A DNA stretch of 49,022 bases from G963677325 sp963677325 (GCA_963677325.2 CAXXGM010000012.1:1-49022); one strand, 5' to 3'. Positions 1-10,048 are shown, counted from the first letter of the stretch. A program made the numbers and translations. Notes: generated by a model from the sequence alone, not told the origin.

Positions 1-827
1 CCCTTTGCAAAGGCACAAGCAGCATCCAGCCGCTCGTAACTGATGGTTTTTGTGAAAAAGTGATTAGGTTGAATATAGGCGAAATCGAATTTGTCAGTTT
101 TCCAGTTATCAAAGCCAACAGCTCTCCAGTAGGGGATCCAGAATAATCTCATGTTTTTTGAGCGGATATAATCGCCCACCTGGACCAGGATGTCTGTATA
201 AGGGGCGTCGCTCTCGGGAACCCAATAAAAACCTTCCAGATCAAGGTGTTTATATCCTTCTTTTTGATAACGGTCAAGGAAACGATCGATGTACCATTTA
301 CAGGCTTCTATGCAATCTTCAGGTTTTGAAAAATCCATTTGGTGTCCTATGCTGCCCCAATCTTTTTGTCCTTTAATAGGGGCCGGTATTCCAACGATCA
401 GCTTATGCTTGAAGGATGGTTTGCCAATCTCTCTTATTTGCTGATCAATGCACTGGTCTAATGCAGAGAAAGCTTTATCTTTTTCAAATTGCCGCTCCAT
501 CAGCCATTCCCAATCCTGTCTGTTGGCAGCTTCTTTTTCATATCCCGGAGCATAGCAATGGCCTTTCCCATCTTTAAATTCCAAAAACAGGAACCCGTCG
601 AACAACCAGTTCTTTTTATTTTGTTGATTCTGGTGTACTACATAAGGCAAAAACTGATCTTTGTTCCATTCCATGTTCCGATGTAAACCACCCTGATAGA
701 TCAGCACCAGATCAGCGATATTTGTTTTTGCGTACTTAGGAGTATTTGTTTTATCGGCAGCTTGGCAGAATAAAGATGCAGTGAAAAAAAGAAATAGAAC
801 AAATACTATTTGATTGAAATGTTTCAT
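1..827 (-). CDS. DUF4855 domain protein, secreted, C-terminus cut off by window edge
   Basis: An open frame runs from the ATG at 827 to the window start with no stop, so the gene is partial at its 3' end. The N-terminus is a signal peptide (MKHFNQIVFVLFLFFTASLF, then CQAADK). After it the protein reads DLVLIYQGGLHRN, followed by conserved stretches such as HLDLEGFYWVPES and MRLFWIPYWRAVGFDNW, which I recognise as typical of DUF4855. The family occurs in Bacteroidota glycan loci; its catalytic role is not known to me. It starts 32 bases after the stop of the GH10 gene on the same strand, so it is probably the last visible gene of the same operon. A TIM-barrel-like glycosidase is possible but unproven. 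Confidence 0.75.
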   Translation of the reverse strand, partial: MKHFNQIVFVLFLFFTASLFCQAADKTNTPKYAKTNIADLVLIYQGGLHRNMEWNKDQFLPYVVHQNQQNKKNWLFDGFLFLEFKDGKGHCYAPGYEKEAANRQDWEWLMERQFEKDKAFSALDQCIDQQIREIGKPSFKHKLIVGIPAPIKGQKDWGSIGHQMDFSKPEDCIEACKWYIDRFLDRYQKEGYKHLDLEGFYWVPESDAPYTDILVQVGDYIRSKNMRLFWIPYWRAVGFDNWKTDKFDFAYIQPNHFFTKTISYERLDAACAFAK

Positions 828-859
828 GTTAGATTTATTTATGTGATAATTCCTCACAT

Positions 860-2203
860 TTATTTCAGCTTAAAGGTCGTGCGATTGAGTTTATTTCCAC
901 TTTTGAGTTCAAAATGATATTCCTTTTTGATCCCGTTTGCAGAAACTTCTATTGTATAAGTTCCATGAAACCCATGAAACTGAATATTTCCGTTGTTATC
1001 GGTCCTGGCTGTCTGGTCAGTTTTCCATTCCTTGTTGATTAACCGGTCCAAAGCCTGGTAGGCAGGTTTTGGATTCATATTTTCATCCAGGATACCTCCC
1101 ATCATTTTATTCTCTTCTTCAAAAGCGGTACCATCTCCCAGGTTCCACCAGGTGATCCCGGCCATTTTGGGTGTACTGAACCAAAGACGATATAGATTTT
1201 CTACGATTTCTTCCTGGTATTCAGAACCATTTTCTCCGTTTCCGGGGATCGTTATTTCAGTGATGTAAAGCGGTATATTCAATTCACTGAGCTGATCATA
1301 GACTTTAAAGAGAACATCCGGGGGGTACAATTTCCCACTCAGCATTGCTTTACAGCCTTGGCCGTATAAATGGAACTGGATTCCCATGCCATCGACTCTT
1401 GCATTACTTTTTTTAAGCCCTTTGAATAAGGCAAGATATTCACCAGTTTTCTTATGCACCTCTTCAGTTCCATCATTATAAAGCAGCTTCACCGTTTTTG
1501 GGAAAAGGTTGTCAGCCTCTTTGAAACACCATTCAAGGTAATTATCAGGAACCTTGTGCCATTCATTGAGGTGAAGGTTTCTTGGAATTTCTTCATTCGC
1601 AACATCCCAGACCGGGAAAGTATCCCCGTAGCGTTTTGCTATGTCAGACATATGTTTATGCCCTTGTTTCAGGTAAACCTCAGGATTGTTACGGTCAGTC
1701 CAGGATGGCATAAACATATTTTTGGAATACATTAAGGCATGTCCCTTTGGCGTGATGTGATGATTTTTACACCAATTTACCAGTTGGTCAGGCGGAGGAC
1801 GCCTCCAGACACGCGGCGAATTCTCTCCGAAACGTAATTGCCCCGGTTGCGGTTCGAGATCTCCCCAGTAAAAAGGTACTGTGGCAAAATTGAATAAATC
1901 CGCAAATGCATCTTCATACCTTGAGTTTAATTCTGCTGTTTTGAGCTGTCCAAGTGCGAACAGATTGCAGCCGAAAAGAAATTCATGCGTTTGCTGCCGG
2001 ATGATAACCTTAGCTTTTGAAACAGGCTTTCCATGTACATCGACGACTTTTATGACGGCATCCCCTTTACGGTACCTTTCAATGTCACGGTCAATACGCC
2101 GGGTTACCGCTGTATCACCCCATAATTTGATAAAAATTGAATCCTGCGCAACTGCTTCCCCCGCAAGAATCAGGAAAAGATAGATTAAAGATGTTATCTT
2201 CAT
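860..2203 (-). CDS. GH10-family endo-beta-1,4-xylanase-like secreted enzyme
   Basis: 447 aa. A signal peptide covers about residues 1-19 and ends AVAQ. Residues about 48-85 form the small beta domain often found before the GH10 barrel (VIKVVDVHGKPVSKAKV, then FLFGCNLFALG). The GH10 barrel covers about 95-400. The acid/base Glu is E204 in WDVANEE and the nucleophile is E316 in YITEITI. The usual substrate-binding stretch KGHxLxWH is altered to KGHALMYSK, so the preferred xylan or xyloglucan-like substrate may differ. A short C-terminal beta segment follows (about 395-447). By family knowledge it hydrolyses beta-1,4-xylosidic bonds with retention. It lies downstream of susC/susD and a DUF1735 gene on the same strand, which fits a xylan-utilisation locus. 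Its location could be periplasmic or cell surface; there is no lipobox. Confidence 0.88.
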   Translation of the reverse strand: MKITSLIYLFLILAGEAVAQDSIFIKLWGDTAVTRRIDRDIERYRKGDAVIKVVDVHGKPVSKAKVIIRQQTHEFLFGCNLFALGQLKTAELNSRYEDAFADLFNFATVPFYWGDLEPQPGQLRFGENSPRVWRRPPPDQLVNWCKNHHITPKGHALMYSKNMFMPSWTDRNNPEVYLKQGHKHMSDIAKRYGDTFPVWDVANEEIPRNLHLNEWHKVPDNYLEWCFKEADNLFPKTVKLLYNDGTEEVHKKTGEYLALFKGLKKSNARVDGMGIQFHLYGQGCKAMLSGKLYPPDVLFKVYDQLSELNIPLYITEITIPGNGENGSEYQEEIVENLYRLWFSTPKMAGITWWNLGDGTAFEEENKMMGGILDENMNPKPAYQALDRLINKEWKTDQTARTDNNGNIQFHGFHGTYTIEVSANGIKKEYHFELKSGNKLNRTTFKLK

Positions 2204-2244
2204 TTCGATTTAACTTAAATCGCTGAACTGAATTTTAGGAATAA

Positions 2245-2285
2245 ATACCCGGTAAACAGAGTAAGGAACCCTGAGTACCGGGTAT
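2245..2285. other. Intergenic hairpin between DUF1735 gene and GH10 gene
   Basis: Perfect 9-bp arms ATACCCGGT (2245-2253) and ACCGGGTAT (2277-2285) enclose a 23-nt loop. It lies in the 112-bp gap between the stop of the DUF1735 gene and the start of the GH10 gene. There is no clear U-run on the minus strand. It could be an RNA-processing or attenuation element setting the ratio of uptake genes to enzyme genes. That role is inference. Confidence 0.5.
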
Positions 2286-2315
2286 CAGATTTAAACCATC
2301 ATATACGTATCAGAT

Positions 2316-3167
2316 TTACAGCCAGAATTTCAATTCTTCTGTAACTTCCATTATTTTACCAGAATTGGTATAAGTATAATAGAGAGTATAAGTACCATTA
2401 TTACTCTGGTACACATTATTAAAGGTGCCAGTATAGGTACTTGTTTTTCCTGTTGTGTTCTTGACAGCAAATGCATCCGAACCTGTAGCACCCTTTATTG
2501 TCACCTCTCCGTTTTGAACGGTTAGCAGCAAATTGAGTCCCGCGACAGGCCCTTTCACCTGAATTGTATTTGCATCAACTGAAGTGCTGGTCAGTACTTC
2601 ATCAACTTTCAAGAGATCTGTATCGGGTGTCCCGGAGAGTACTGCCTGTCCGTAAGCTTTGTATTTTGCTTCATAGACATTGCGAAACCTTGTGAACTGA
2701 AGAATGGCAACTTTTCTGGTGGTATCCAGTACTGCATCATTGTCGACTGATTTGATGCTTATCGGGAGAATATACTTTTCGTTGATGAATGTTTCATCTA
2801 TCCCTTTAAGATTAATATGATAGAATTCACGTTCTGAACTTTTCGCGATGTAAACATTATTTTCGGGTAAAGTGTAAAAAGTATTCGGCAGAATTTGATA
2901 TCCTGGATTAGCTGCGATAAATGTATTGCCAGCCTCTTCATCTATTCCGATAGCAACAGCTACATCAGGGTTTTTCTGATTAATCCCCGCTTTATATACT
3001 CCGAGAGAAAACTGGGACGTACCAAGCAGTGCTGTTTGTGTAGTTAATCCTGATTGTACAAGATAGATGGTGCTGTCAACTTTTGCGGTATCAATTCCTT
3101 TTTCGCAGGAAGCAAATAGAACCGATAACAGCAAAATCAAATATGTGGAATGAATATTTTTCATCAT
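2316..3167 (-). CDS. DUF1735-domain glycan-binding lipoprotein
   Basis: 283 aa. The start is a type II signal peptide with lipobox LFASC (Cys about residue 21), so an outer-membrane lipoprotein is expected. The N-terminal part (about 30-150) has the DUF1735 look: repeated beta strands with YILPISIKSVD and alternating hydrophobics. The C-terminal part (about 160-283) resembles DUF4361-type beta domains (GTYTLYYTYTNSGKIMEVTE). Such proteins commonly sit right after SusD and act as extra surface glycan-binding proteins. The gap to susD is about 34 bases, so it is probably cotranscribed. Confidence 0.75.
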   Translation of the reverse strand: MMKNIHSTYLILLLSVLFASCEKGIDTAKVDSTIYLVQSGLTTQTALLGTSQFSLGVYKAGINQKNPDVAVAIGIDEEAGNTFIAANPGYQILPNTFYTLPENNVYIAKSSEREFYHINLKGIDETFINEKYILPISIKSVDNDAVLDTTRKVAILQFTRFRNVYEAKYKAYGQAVLSGTPDTDLLKVDEVLTSTSVDANTIQVKGPVAGLNLLLTVQNGEVTIKGATGSDAFAVKNTTGKTSTYTGTFNNVYQSNNGTYTLYYTYTNSGKIMEVTEELKFWL

Positions 3168-3201
3168 TGTTTTGTTTAAAATTCAACATTTAAATTATCA
3201 T

Positions 3202-5163
3202 CTACCACCAGGGGTTCTGAACCAATGACTTACCCTTCTCAATTTCGGATTGCGGAATTGGGAACAGATACATTTTCTTGTCAAAGATTCTTGTTTCAAA
3301 TGCTGTGCGTTTGTAGAATCCCGTGTAATTGAAATTGTTAGTCGTAGTTGATCCTGCATTGATGTCCATTCCCCACATGCGTCCGCCATCTCCGTATTTG
3401 CGGTCAACATCACTTCCGAGGTCTGGGGTTTCAGCCAGCAGCCTTCTGCGGGTAGTGAAATACCGGTCAGTTTCAAAGCAAAGTTCGATCTGACGTTCTC
3501 TAAGAATATACTCACGTTGTTGGACCTTATCACCTTTAATCTGAGGATAGGTTTCAAAGATTCCCGGTATTCCTGCGCGTTCATGAATCATATCCCAATA
3601 TTGTTTGATTTTGGGGTTTGCAGGATCGTATTCGTTCAGACATTCTATGTAGTTCAACAGAATTTTTGCATAACGAATGTATATTTCACAGTGAGGACTC
3701 GAGTAAACACGATCTCTCATGTTAGCCTGTGGATCAACATTTTTTAATACAAGATAACCTGTACGGGGATAGAAGGTGTACGAACCGGAAGAACGTGACG
3801 TACCTCCGTAGTAAAATTCAACCCGTCCATATCCGTTTTGCTGGGCGACCTGTGAATAATAATTACGTTTAGCAACATCGTCAGGCAGTTGAGGAATGAT
3901 TCGTTTGTTGTAAAGAATACTTGCATAGAAGCGTGGTTCACGGTTGGCATACATGTTCCATTCACCGGCCCAATGTCCCCATGCATCTCCTTTACGGATG
4001 TCTGCAATCATTTTGATGCGGTCAGTTGCAACATTGTAATTATTTGGATTCCAAAAATCATCCCCGGTGGTAGCAAAACCGTTTTCAACATATCCTGATT
4101 GAGGATCTTCGATGGTACGGCCATTTTTCATGTAAAATGCATCGACAATTCTTTGTGTCGGACCTACACCGCCCAGGTTGTTTGGACCCGGTGAAGCATG
4201 TACATCCCATGCATTCTGAACACTCAGTATTTCAGATCTCCCGAAAATGATTTCGCAGTTCCAGTTTTTAAGGGTGACGTCGCGTACTGATTTGTAAGGA
4301 TTAAATACGGTGCCATCACCATTTTCATTATTCTTGTACAATTTAACGCCTGCTGTAGCGGCGATGTTTATTACATCCAGAGAAGCTTCGGCAGCTTTTT
4401 TCCATTTATTCTCATCATAGGTAGTATTTACCAATGGTGTACCATCCTGATTTCTGAAAGAAGCATACGCCTGGTTACCGTTCCACTGTGGACTTGCAGC
4501 CATCGTCAGAACCTCTGATTTAACAGCTTTACAGGCTACTTTGGTAGGTTTACCAAGCCATACTCTGTTGTCATTCCAGGTTAAAGGCAAACCTTTTTCT
4601 GCCTCATCCATGAGGTCACAGATGTATTTAACACACTCGTCATAAGGAGCGCGGGCAAATGTACTCCAGTCTGCATCTACCTGCAGGGCTTCTTTTATTA
4701 ATACAGCGGGTCCGTATTGACGTAAAATCAGCCAGTAATAATAACCGCGTAAGAATTTAACCTCAGCCTTATACTGGTTCTTTAAATCGTCGCTTAACTC
4801 AGGACATTTGTCAACATTGTTTTCGAAGATAAAAGAGGCCCGGATTGCTTTGTAAAAACTGCCCCATTTGTCATAGAAACCGGTGGAAGGGTTCCAGTTA
4901 CCCAAATTGATATTGTAGGTCTTATAAACATTCCAGGTCAGGTCGATTTCATCCGAGCATCCCAGCCAGGGATCGTCCTGATGAAGATTAGCTGCGGGTA
5001 TCTGGGAATAGACGTTGTAGAGATACTTTTCAGTTTCCACACGCGAACTCCAGATCATTTCATCCGTTTTCATATCATCCGGCTCTTTGTCCAGATAATT
5101 ACATCCGCAAATTCCTACAGTGGCTAGGATAAACAGACTTAAATATAGTAGCTTATTTTTCAT
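3202..5163 (-). CDS. RagB/SusD family nutrient-binding outer-membrane lipoprotein
   Basis: 653 aa. The signal peptide carries a lipobox-like ICGC followed by NYLDKEPDD, a hallmark start of mature SusD proteins. TPR-like helices (QYKAEVKFLRGYYYWLILRQYG) and the C-terminal SusD signature (EYILRERQIELCFE, then DRYFTTRRR and YLFPIPQSEIEKG, NPWW end) are all visible. It caps the SusC channel and binds glycan at the cell surface. It begins 11 bases after the susC stop, so the two are tightly coupled. At 653 aa it is longer than starch SusD, as is common for hemicellulose loci. Confidence 0.95.
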   Translation of the reverse strand: MKNKLLYLSLFILATVGICGCNYLDKEPDDMKTDEMIWSSRVETEKYLYNVYSQIPAANLHQDDPWLGCSDEIDLTWNVYKTYNINLGNWNPSTGFYDKWGSFYKAIRASFIFENNVDKCPELSDDLKNQYKAEVKFLRGYYYWLILRQYGPAVLIKEALQVDADWSTFARAPYDECVKYICDLMDEAEKGLPLTWNDNRVWLGKPTKVACKAVKSEVLTMAASPQWNGNQAYASFRNQDGTPLVNTTYDENKWKKAAEASLDVINIAATAGVKLYKNNENGDGTVFNPYKSVRDVTLKNWNCEIIFGRSEILSVQNAWDVHASPGPNNLGGVGPTQRIVDAFYMKNGRTIEDPQSGYVENGFATTGDDFWNPNNYNVATDRIKMIADIRKGDAWGHWAGEWNMYANREPRFYASILYNKRIIPQLPDDVAKRNYYSQVAQQNGYGRVEFYYGGTSRSSGSYTFYPRTGYLVLKNVDPQANMRDRVYSSPHCEIYIRYAKILLNYIECLNEYDPANPKIKQYWDMIHERAGIPGIFETYPQIKGDKVQQREYILRERQIELCFETDRYFTTRRRLLAETPDLGSDVDRKYGDGGRMWGMDINAGSTTTNNFNYTGFYKRTAFETRIFDKKMYLFPIPQSEIEKGKSLVQNPWW

Positions 5164-5174
5164 TTCAAGTGATT

Positions 5175-8100
5175 TTAAAATTTAGCCATGATACCAAAAT
5201 TCATTTTCCTTTGCAGAGGATATTTTCCTCCGTCATTGTCACCTGTTTCAGGATCCCACATCTTCCATTTTGAGAAGATCGCGGCATTATTGACATGAAC
5301 GTAGAATCTTAAATATTTCATATGGATCATCTGAAGGAGATCTTTGCTTAAACTTTTCCCGAGTTCGATATCAGCAAGACGCAGAAAACTTCCGTTATAA
5401 ATAGTCTTGGTCGAACTCTGCCAGTTGTTGGAAGATGTTCCGTTATACAATCTCGGATATTGTGCATCCTGTCTTGGATTATCGACTGTCCAGCGGTCGA
5501 GGGCCTCTGCAAACAGATTGCCTTTACCCACACCCTGTGCGAAAGGAATATAGGAACCACCCAATTGGTAAGTTACATGATCCTGTCCGCGCATGAAGAT
5601 ACCAAGGTCAAAGCCTTTGTAATCAACTTGTAAGCCGAAACCATATACGATTTCAGGAATGTTTGAATAACCTATCGGAACCTGGTCATCAATGGTTATT
5701 TTACCATCGCCATTAACATCCTTGTATTTGATGTCACCGGGTCTTACGGCGCCAAATGTCTGAGTGGGGCTGTTCTTAATGTCATCTTCGCTTTCAAAAT
5801 AGCCAAGCGAAATCAATCCGAAGTTTTGATTGTATTTCTGACCTGTTGCCATACGGTAAGGATAGAGTTTCTCCGGTTCATCCATTTTGGTGATTTTATC
5901 GCGGGTATAGGTGAAATTGCCGTATGCTTTAAATCCCCAGTCCTGATAATTTTTAGAAAACTGGACGGTTCCGTCAAATCCATGGTTCACCATTTCTCCC
6001 ATATTTGCGAAAGGTGTTGAGATCATACCTGCAAAAGCAGGCACTGTTTGGCGCTGAACAAGAATGTCAGAACGTTTCTCGTGGAAATAATCGGCTTCAA
6101 TTGACAACGCATCATCGAACATCCTCATCTCAAAACCAACATTCTTTTTTAAACCTTTTTCCCAGGTAAGGGCTGTTATTCCAATTCTGTTTTCACCGGT
6201 TCCGGAAACAGCTGTTCCGGCTTCCCCGAATTGATATCCGCCTAAACCGTTACCATAAACAGACAAATAAGCATAACGTTCGCCATTTGGAAGAGCTTCC
6301 GCACCTACTAATCCAGCCGATCCCTTTATTTTTAAAAGGCCAATTGTTTCTTTAAGACCTGCCCAAATAGGTTCATTGGAAACCAACCATCCACCAGCTA
6401 TTGCAGGGAAAAATCCGAATCTGCTTCCCTTTGGAAAGTTTTCGGAACCGTTATACCCAATGTTAAATTCAGTAAAGTACCGGTCTTTATAAGAATATGA
6501 TGCACGATAAGCCATCCCCTGTTTACGGTAAGGCAGTGAAAGTATCGATGTTGAAGCGGCTCCGTTGATGTAATCACGCTGATAGTACATGAACATACTT
6601 CCAACACGATGATTTTTGAATAAGCGGTCATAAATCAACTGAGCCTTGAACTCTTTTGACCTGTTACTGCCCAAGGCGGAGCTATAGCCTAAGAAATCCT
6701 GACCGACATCAATTTGTTTAAAGATCAGATCCCCTGTGGTAGCATCACGTCCCTGAACACCGTATGTGGAAGAGTTTTTACGTCTTTGTATTTCGGTATT
6801 ATTATAGGCATCAAAAGAGAATGAAGCTGTAAATTTTAAACCTTCAGTTATTTTCTTTAAATCCTGGCTGATGCTTAATTGGCTGTAAATCTGGCTTCTG
6901 TAGGAAGAATTGTATCCTGTGCCAAATAAGCGTTCGGCAGGATTTTTTTCTCCTACCTGTGTGGGTGCTCCCCAGCCCCAGATATCATTTCCGGCTCCGT
7001 CTTTTCTGATTGGTATTCTTACCGGATTTGAAATAGGAGTTGCCAGATATGACCAATAGAATAATTCCTCCGCAGGGGTGTAGAAGTTACTATAAAGTGT
7101 ACCCCCGATTCCCGGGGTATGAAGATCCGTTAAATATCCGGCTACTTCTAAATCCATCACCAAGGTTTTGTTCAGGGTGATATCTACATTTGATCTGAAG
7201 TTGTAACGTTTTAAATCAATATTGGAATTGTAACTGTTCTGTGCACTGTTTTTTAAATTTCCTGTCTCATCAAGATATCCGAATGAAACGAAATACCTGG
7301 CTACTTCACCTCCTCCATTGATATTAATACTCGTTTGCTTATTGTTTGCGTATTTGTTGTAAGTTTGGTTGAACCAATTCACATTCGGATAGAGGTATGG
7401 ATCGGCGCCGGTGCGCAGATTTTCAATATAGGAAGGTGAATAGTTGTCACGTCCGAGTGCTTCATTATAGAGTTGAGCATACTGTACTCCATCAATGAAT
7501 TTAGGCATCCTTGGAAGATCTGATACCCCATACTCCATTTTTAATTCTACCGTCGGCTTTTTTTGTGCAACCCCTTTGCGAGTCGTAACCAATACAACGC
7601 CGTTGGCGGCACGAACCCCGTAAACAGCTGTGGCAGAAGCATCTTTCAAGATAGAGATTGATGCAACCTCCTCTGTTGAAAGGTCACTCATACTGCGCTC
7701 TACTCCATCGACCAGGATCAACGGTGATCTGTTGGCTCCGAAAGTTGAAATACCCCGAATCCAGAAACTGGCATCGTCTGCTCCAGGCTCACCGCTTCGC
7801 TGAACAGTGATGGCTCCGGCCATTCTTCCTGAAAGTGCATTAACCAGCGAACGCTGAGGTACACGCAATTCATTGACTGCAATAGTGGAAATTGAACCTA
7901 TCACACTTGCTTTACGCTGTGTTCCCATCCCGACAATCACTGCTTCATCAAGAGTGGCTACATCCTCATTAAGAACCGCATCAAGAGAGGTCTGATTGCC
8001 TATCTTAATCTGTTGTTCTTTGTATCCTACAAAAGTGAAACGCAGAATATCGCCTTCTTTGGCGTCGATTGAATAATAACCGTCTACATCTGATATTGTT

Positions 8101-8594
8101 CCAACGGTCGTGCCAATGATTGCTACGGTTGCCCCGGTAACAGGGACTCCTTTTGAATCAAGGATCTTCCCCTTGATGTTCTTTTTTGCAGGAGGAGGAG
8201 CTGTTTCTGATCCGTTTCCCGTTTTCGGGCCTTGCGATTTCGCGATAATGACCTGCCGGTCGTTAATTGAAAACACATTTTTTGTTCCGGCAAATAGTTG
8301 TTCTAAAACTTCATCTGCACTTTTATTTTCTGCATTGATGTTTACCTTTCTGCTCAGATCAACTTGCTGATCCTGATAAAAAAAGATAAATTCACTCTGG
8401 TCTTCAATCGCTTTCAGCACATCTTTCACCTTTGCATTATTCATGTGCAGTGATAACTTTACACCCTGAGCGTAGCTATTGGTGCTGTATGATAATGATG
8501 TACTCAAAATAAGCAACAGCAAAGTAATCCGCATAACTAAAAAGATTTTCCTGAAACAATATAGATTGTTTCCTTCTTTTAATTTATTTTCCAT
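5175..8594 (-). CDS. SusC/RagA family TonB-dependent transporter with STN domain
   Basis: 1139 aa. A long signal segment ends at about residue 43 (STNSYAQG). An STN domain (about 45-110, LHMNNAKVKDVLKAIEDQSE) can signal to an anti-sigma factor. A carboxypeptidase-like beta domain follows (about 138-215, KNIKGKILDSKGVPVTGATV). The plug comes next (about 220-350) with the SusC signature (SISILKDASATAVYGVRAAN), and the rest is the beta barrel. It imports oligosaccharides across the outer membrane with TonB energy. The STN domain together with the adjacent FecR and ECF sigma genes implies substrate-triggered transcription of this locus. Confidence 0.95.
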   Translation of the reverse strand: MENKLKEGNNLYCFRKIFLVMRITLLLLILSTSLSYSTNSYAQGVKLSLHMNNAKVKDVLKAIEDQSEFIFFYQDQQVDLSRKVNINAENKSADEVLEQLFAGTKNVFSINDRQVIIAKSQGPKTGNGSETAPPPAKKNIKGKILDSKGVPVTGATVAIIGTTVGTISDVDGYYSIDAKEGDILRFTFVGYKEQQIKIGNQTSLDAVLNEDVATLDEAVIVGMGTQRKASVIGSISTIAVNELRVPQRSLVNALSGRMAGAITVQRSGEPGADDASFWIRGISTFGANRSPLILVDGVERSMSDLSTEEVASISILKDASATAVYGVRAANGVVLVTTRKGVAQKKPTVELKMEYGVSDLPRMPKFIDGVQYAQLYNEALGRDNYSPSYIENLRTGADPYLYPNVNWFNQTYNKYANNKQTSININGGGEVARYFVSFGYLDETGNLKNSAQNSYNSNIDLKRYNFRSNVDITLNKTLVMDLEVAGYLTDLHTPGIGGTLYSNFYTPAEELFYWSYLATPISNPVRIPIRKDGAGNDIWGWGAPTQVGEKNPAERLFGTGYNSSYRSQIYSQLSISQDLKKITEGLKFTASFSFDAYNNTEIQRRKNSSTYGVQGRDATTGDLIFKQIDVGQDFLGYSSALGSNRSKEFKAQLIYDRLFKNHRVGSMFMYYQRDYINGAASTSILSLPYRKQGMAYRASYSYKDRYFTEFNIGYNGSENFPKGSRFGFFPAIAGGWLVSNEPIWAGLKETIGLLKIKGSAGLVGAEALPNGERYAYLSVYGNGLGGYQFGEAGTAVSGTGENRIGITALTWEKGLKKNVGFEMRMFDDALSIEADYFHEKRSDILVQRQTVPAFAGMISTPFANMGEMVNHGFDGTVQFSKNYQDWGFKAYGNFTYTRDKITKMDEPEKLYPYRMATGQKYNQNFGLISLGYFESEDDIKNSPTQTFGAVRPGDIKYKDVNGDGKITIDDQVPIGYSNIPEIVYGFGLQVDYKGFDLGIFMRGQDHVTYQLGGSYIPFAQGVGKGNLFAEALDRWTVDNPRQDAQYPRLYNGTSSNNWQSSTKTIYNGSFLRLADIELGKSLSKDLLQMIHMKYLRFYVHVNNAAIFSKWKMWDPETGDNDGGKYPLQRKMNFGIMAKF

Positions 8595-8652
8595 AAATTT
8601 GTATGTTTTTGATTGAAAATTGACCTCTTTGGTCTTTTAACTTCTCTAATGC

Positions 8653-8689
8653 CCGGGGTTTGTTTCGACGCTCACCCCGGTTTTTTTTT
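8653..8689 (+). terminator. GC hairpin plus T9 run between fecR and susC
   Basis: Arms CCGGGGT (8653-8659) and ACCCCGG (8674-8680) are followed on the plus strand by nine T. Its intrinsic-terminator orientation is plus, opposite to the flanking genes. On the minus strand the same hairpin follows an A-run, about 100 nt upstream of the susC start, where it would form a 5' leader structure. It may block antisense transcription from the uptake operon or act as a leader element. Confidence 0.5.
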
Positions 8690-8705
8690 ATAATTATCCG
8701 ATTGT

Positions 8706-9893
8706 TTACTTTATATCATAGGCCGCTGGTTTGATTAGTATTGTTCCATTCTCTTCGGTGACTTTTAATGATGATGCGAATGAAATATTTTCAAGCACAT
8801 CCGAAAGTTTATTTTTTAAATCAAGTTTTCCTGAAAAGGTGATGTTTCCAGTACCGGTTTCAGCTTCGATCTTCTGGTTGTATTGCCGCTCCAGTTTTTT
8901 GAATACTTCAGCAATGGGCTGGTTTTCAAAATAGAGATATCCATTAATCCATGAAGTAAAAAGCTGCACATTCACTTTATCTTTGACAAGTTCCTCGCTC
9001 TCTTTGTCATAAACCATTCTTTCGCCCGGCAGCAAATCAACTGTGGTTGCAAACAACCCGTTCTTCCCGGCAGATATTTTACCTCTCTCGAGAACTGTTT
9101 GTATCACGCGGTCATTGCTATAGGCGCAAACGTTCAATCTCGTGCCTAAAACCTTTATTTTAAATTCCCGCGTAATGACATAAAATGGTTTGCTTTCATC
9201 CGGTTTCACATCGAAAAATGCTTCCCCGATTAAATATACTTCGCGGGAATCTTTTTTGAATTCAGCCGGGTATGACAACTGACTGCCGGAGTTCAGCCAA
9301 ATGTGCGTCCCGTCAGCCAGGGTGACCTCTGATTGTTTGCCGTAGGGAATGATGATTTGGTTCATGGCTGACTCCGTTAATGTCCCCTTGTTTCCGGTGA
9401 TTTTGAGGGTGTCATTGTTAATGGTCAGATCTTTGGAGTCGGTTTGTTTTATGACTGTCTGGGTGGTATTAAATTCGCGGGTTATTCCATTTGAAAGAAT
9501 AACTTTCCCGGATTGAGAAAGAAGGTTGTCTGCTGCAACCGGGAAATCTGTTTTTATTTGAACAGAATACCAGATTAAACTTCCCGCTGTGATCAGCAGG
9601 GCAAAACCTGCTGCATATTTTACAAGGTTGAGAATCCGTGTTTTATTTTGGGCCTTCGCTTTCTGAAGCAGTTCAAGGAGTTTTTGTTCCGGTATGACTG
9701 GTTCAACGGGATTCAGGGACTTAATGATAAGGATAGCATCTGAGATCTGCTCCCTTTTTTCAGGATATTCCCTGAGATAAGATTCCCAATATAGATCTGT
9801 CTCGTTATCAGGGTTTAAAACCCAGGTAAGAAACTCTTTATCCAGGACAAAATCTTCAGTATTGTAGTGGTCGTACTTTTCTGTTTCCATCAA
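8706..9893 (-). CDS. FecR-family anti-sigma factor
   Basis: 395 aa. The cytoplasmic N-terminal part (about 1-90) has the short helical sigma-binding region (FLTWVLNPDNETDLYWE). One membrane segment lies at about 92-110 (YAAGFALLITAGSLIWYSV). The periplasmic FecR domain (about 170-300) carries the typical VTLADGTHIWLNSGSQLSYP and VYLIGEAFFDVKPDESKPF stretches. The C-terminal DUF4974-like STN-binding domain follows (LYFENQPIAEVFKKLERQYN). It sequesters the ECF sigma factor encoded just upstream until SusC signals substrate. It is separated from susC by about 110 bp containing a hairpin. Confidence 0.93.
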   Translation of the reverse strand: MMETEKYDHYNTEDFVLDKEFLTWVLNPDNETDLYWESYLREYPEKREQISDAILIIKSLNPVEPVIPEQKLLELLQKAKAQNKTRILNLVKYAAGFALLITAGSLIWYSVQIKTDFPVAADNLLSQSGKVILSNGITREFNTTQTVIKQTDSKDLTINNDTLKITGNKGTLTESAMNQIIIPYGKQSEVTLADGTHIWLNSGSQLSYPAEFKKDSREVYLIGEAFFDVKPDESKPFYVITREFKIKVLGTRLNVCAYSNDRVIQTVLERGKISAGKNGLFATTVDLLPGERMVYDKESEELVKDKVNVQLFTSWINGYLYFENQPIAEVFKKLERQYNQKIEAETGTGNITFSGKLDLKNKLSDVLENISFASSLKVTEENGTILIKPAAYDIK

Positions 9894-9900
9894 TTGTTAA

Positions 9901-10048
9901 CGCTTTACAATCACATAAAGGCATCAACATGGAAAACATCATCATTATTTTTTAATTATTTTTAATAAAATTCAATATTTATTTAAAAATATTTATTTAA
10001 TCGTTATTAATATTAAATTTAATAGTACAACATAAACATAATAACAAT
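9901..10048. other. Very AT-rich gap between sigma factor and fecR
   Basis: About 150 bp of almost pure A/T, with no ORF and no clear hairpin. It separates the sigma stop (10049) from the fecR start. A promoter for fecR could lie here; TAnnTTTG is not obvious. Confidence 0.3.

Noticed and set aside
3198..3584. 128-codon frame inside susD
   Set aside because: Shadow frame of a clear SusD gene, no signal or domain.
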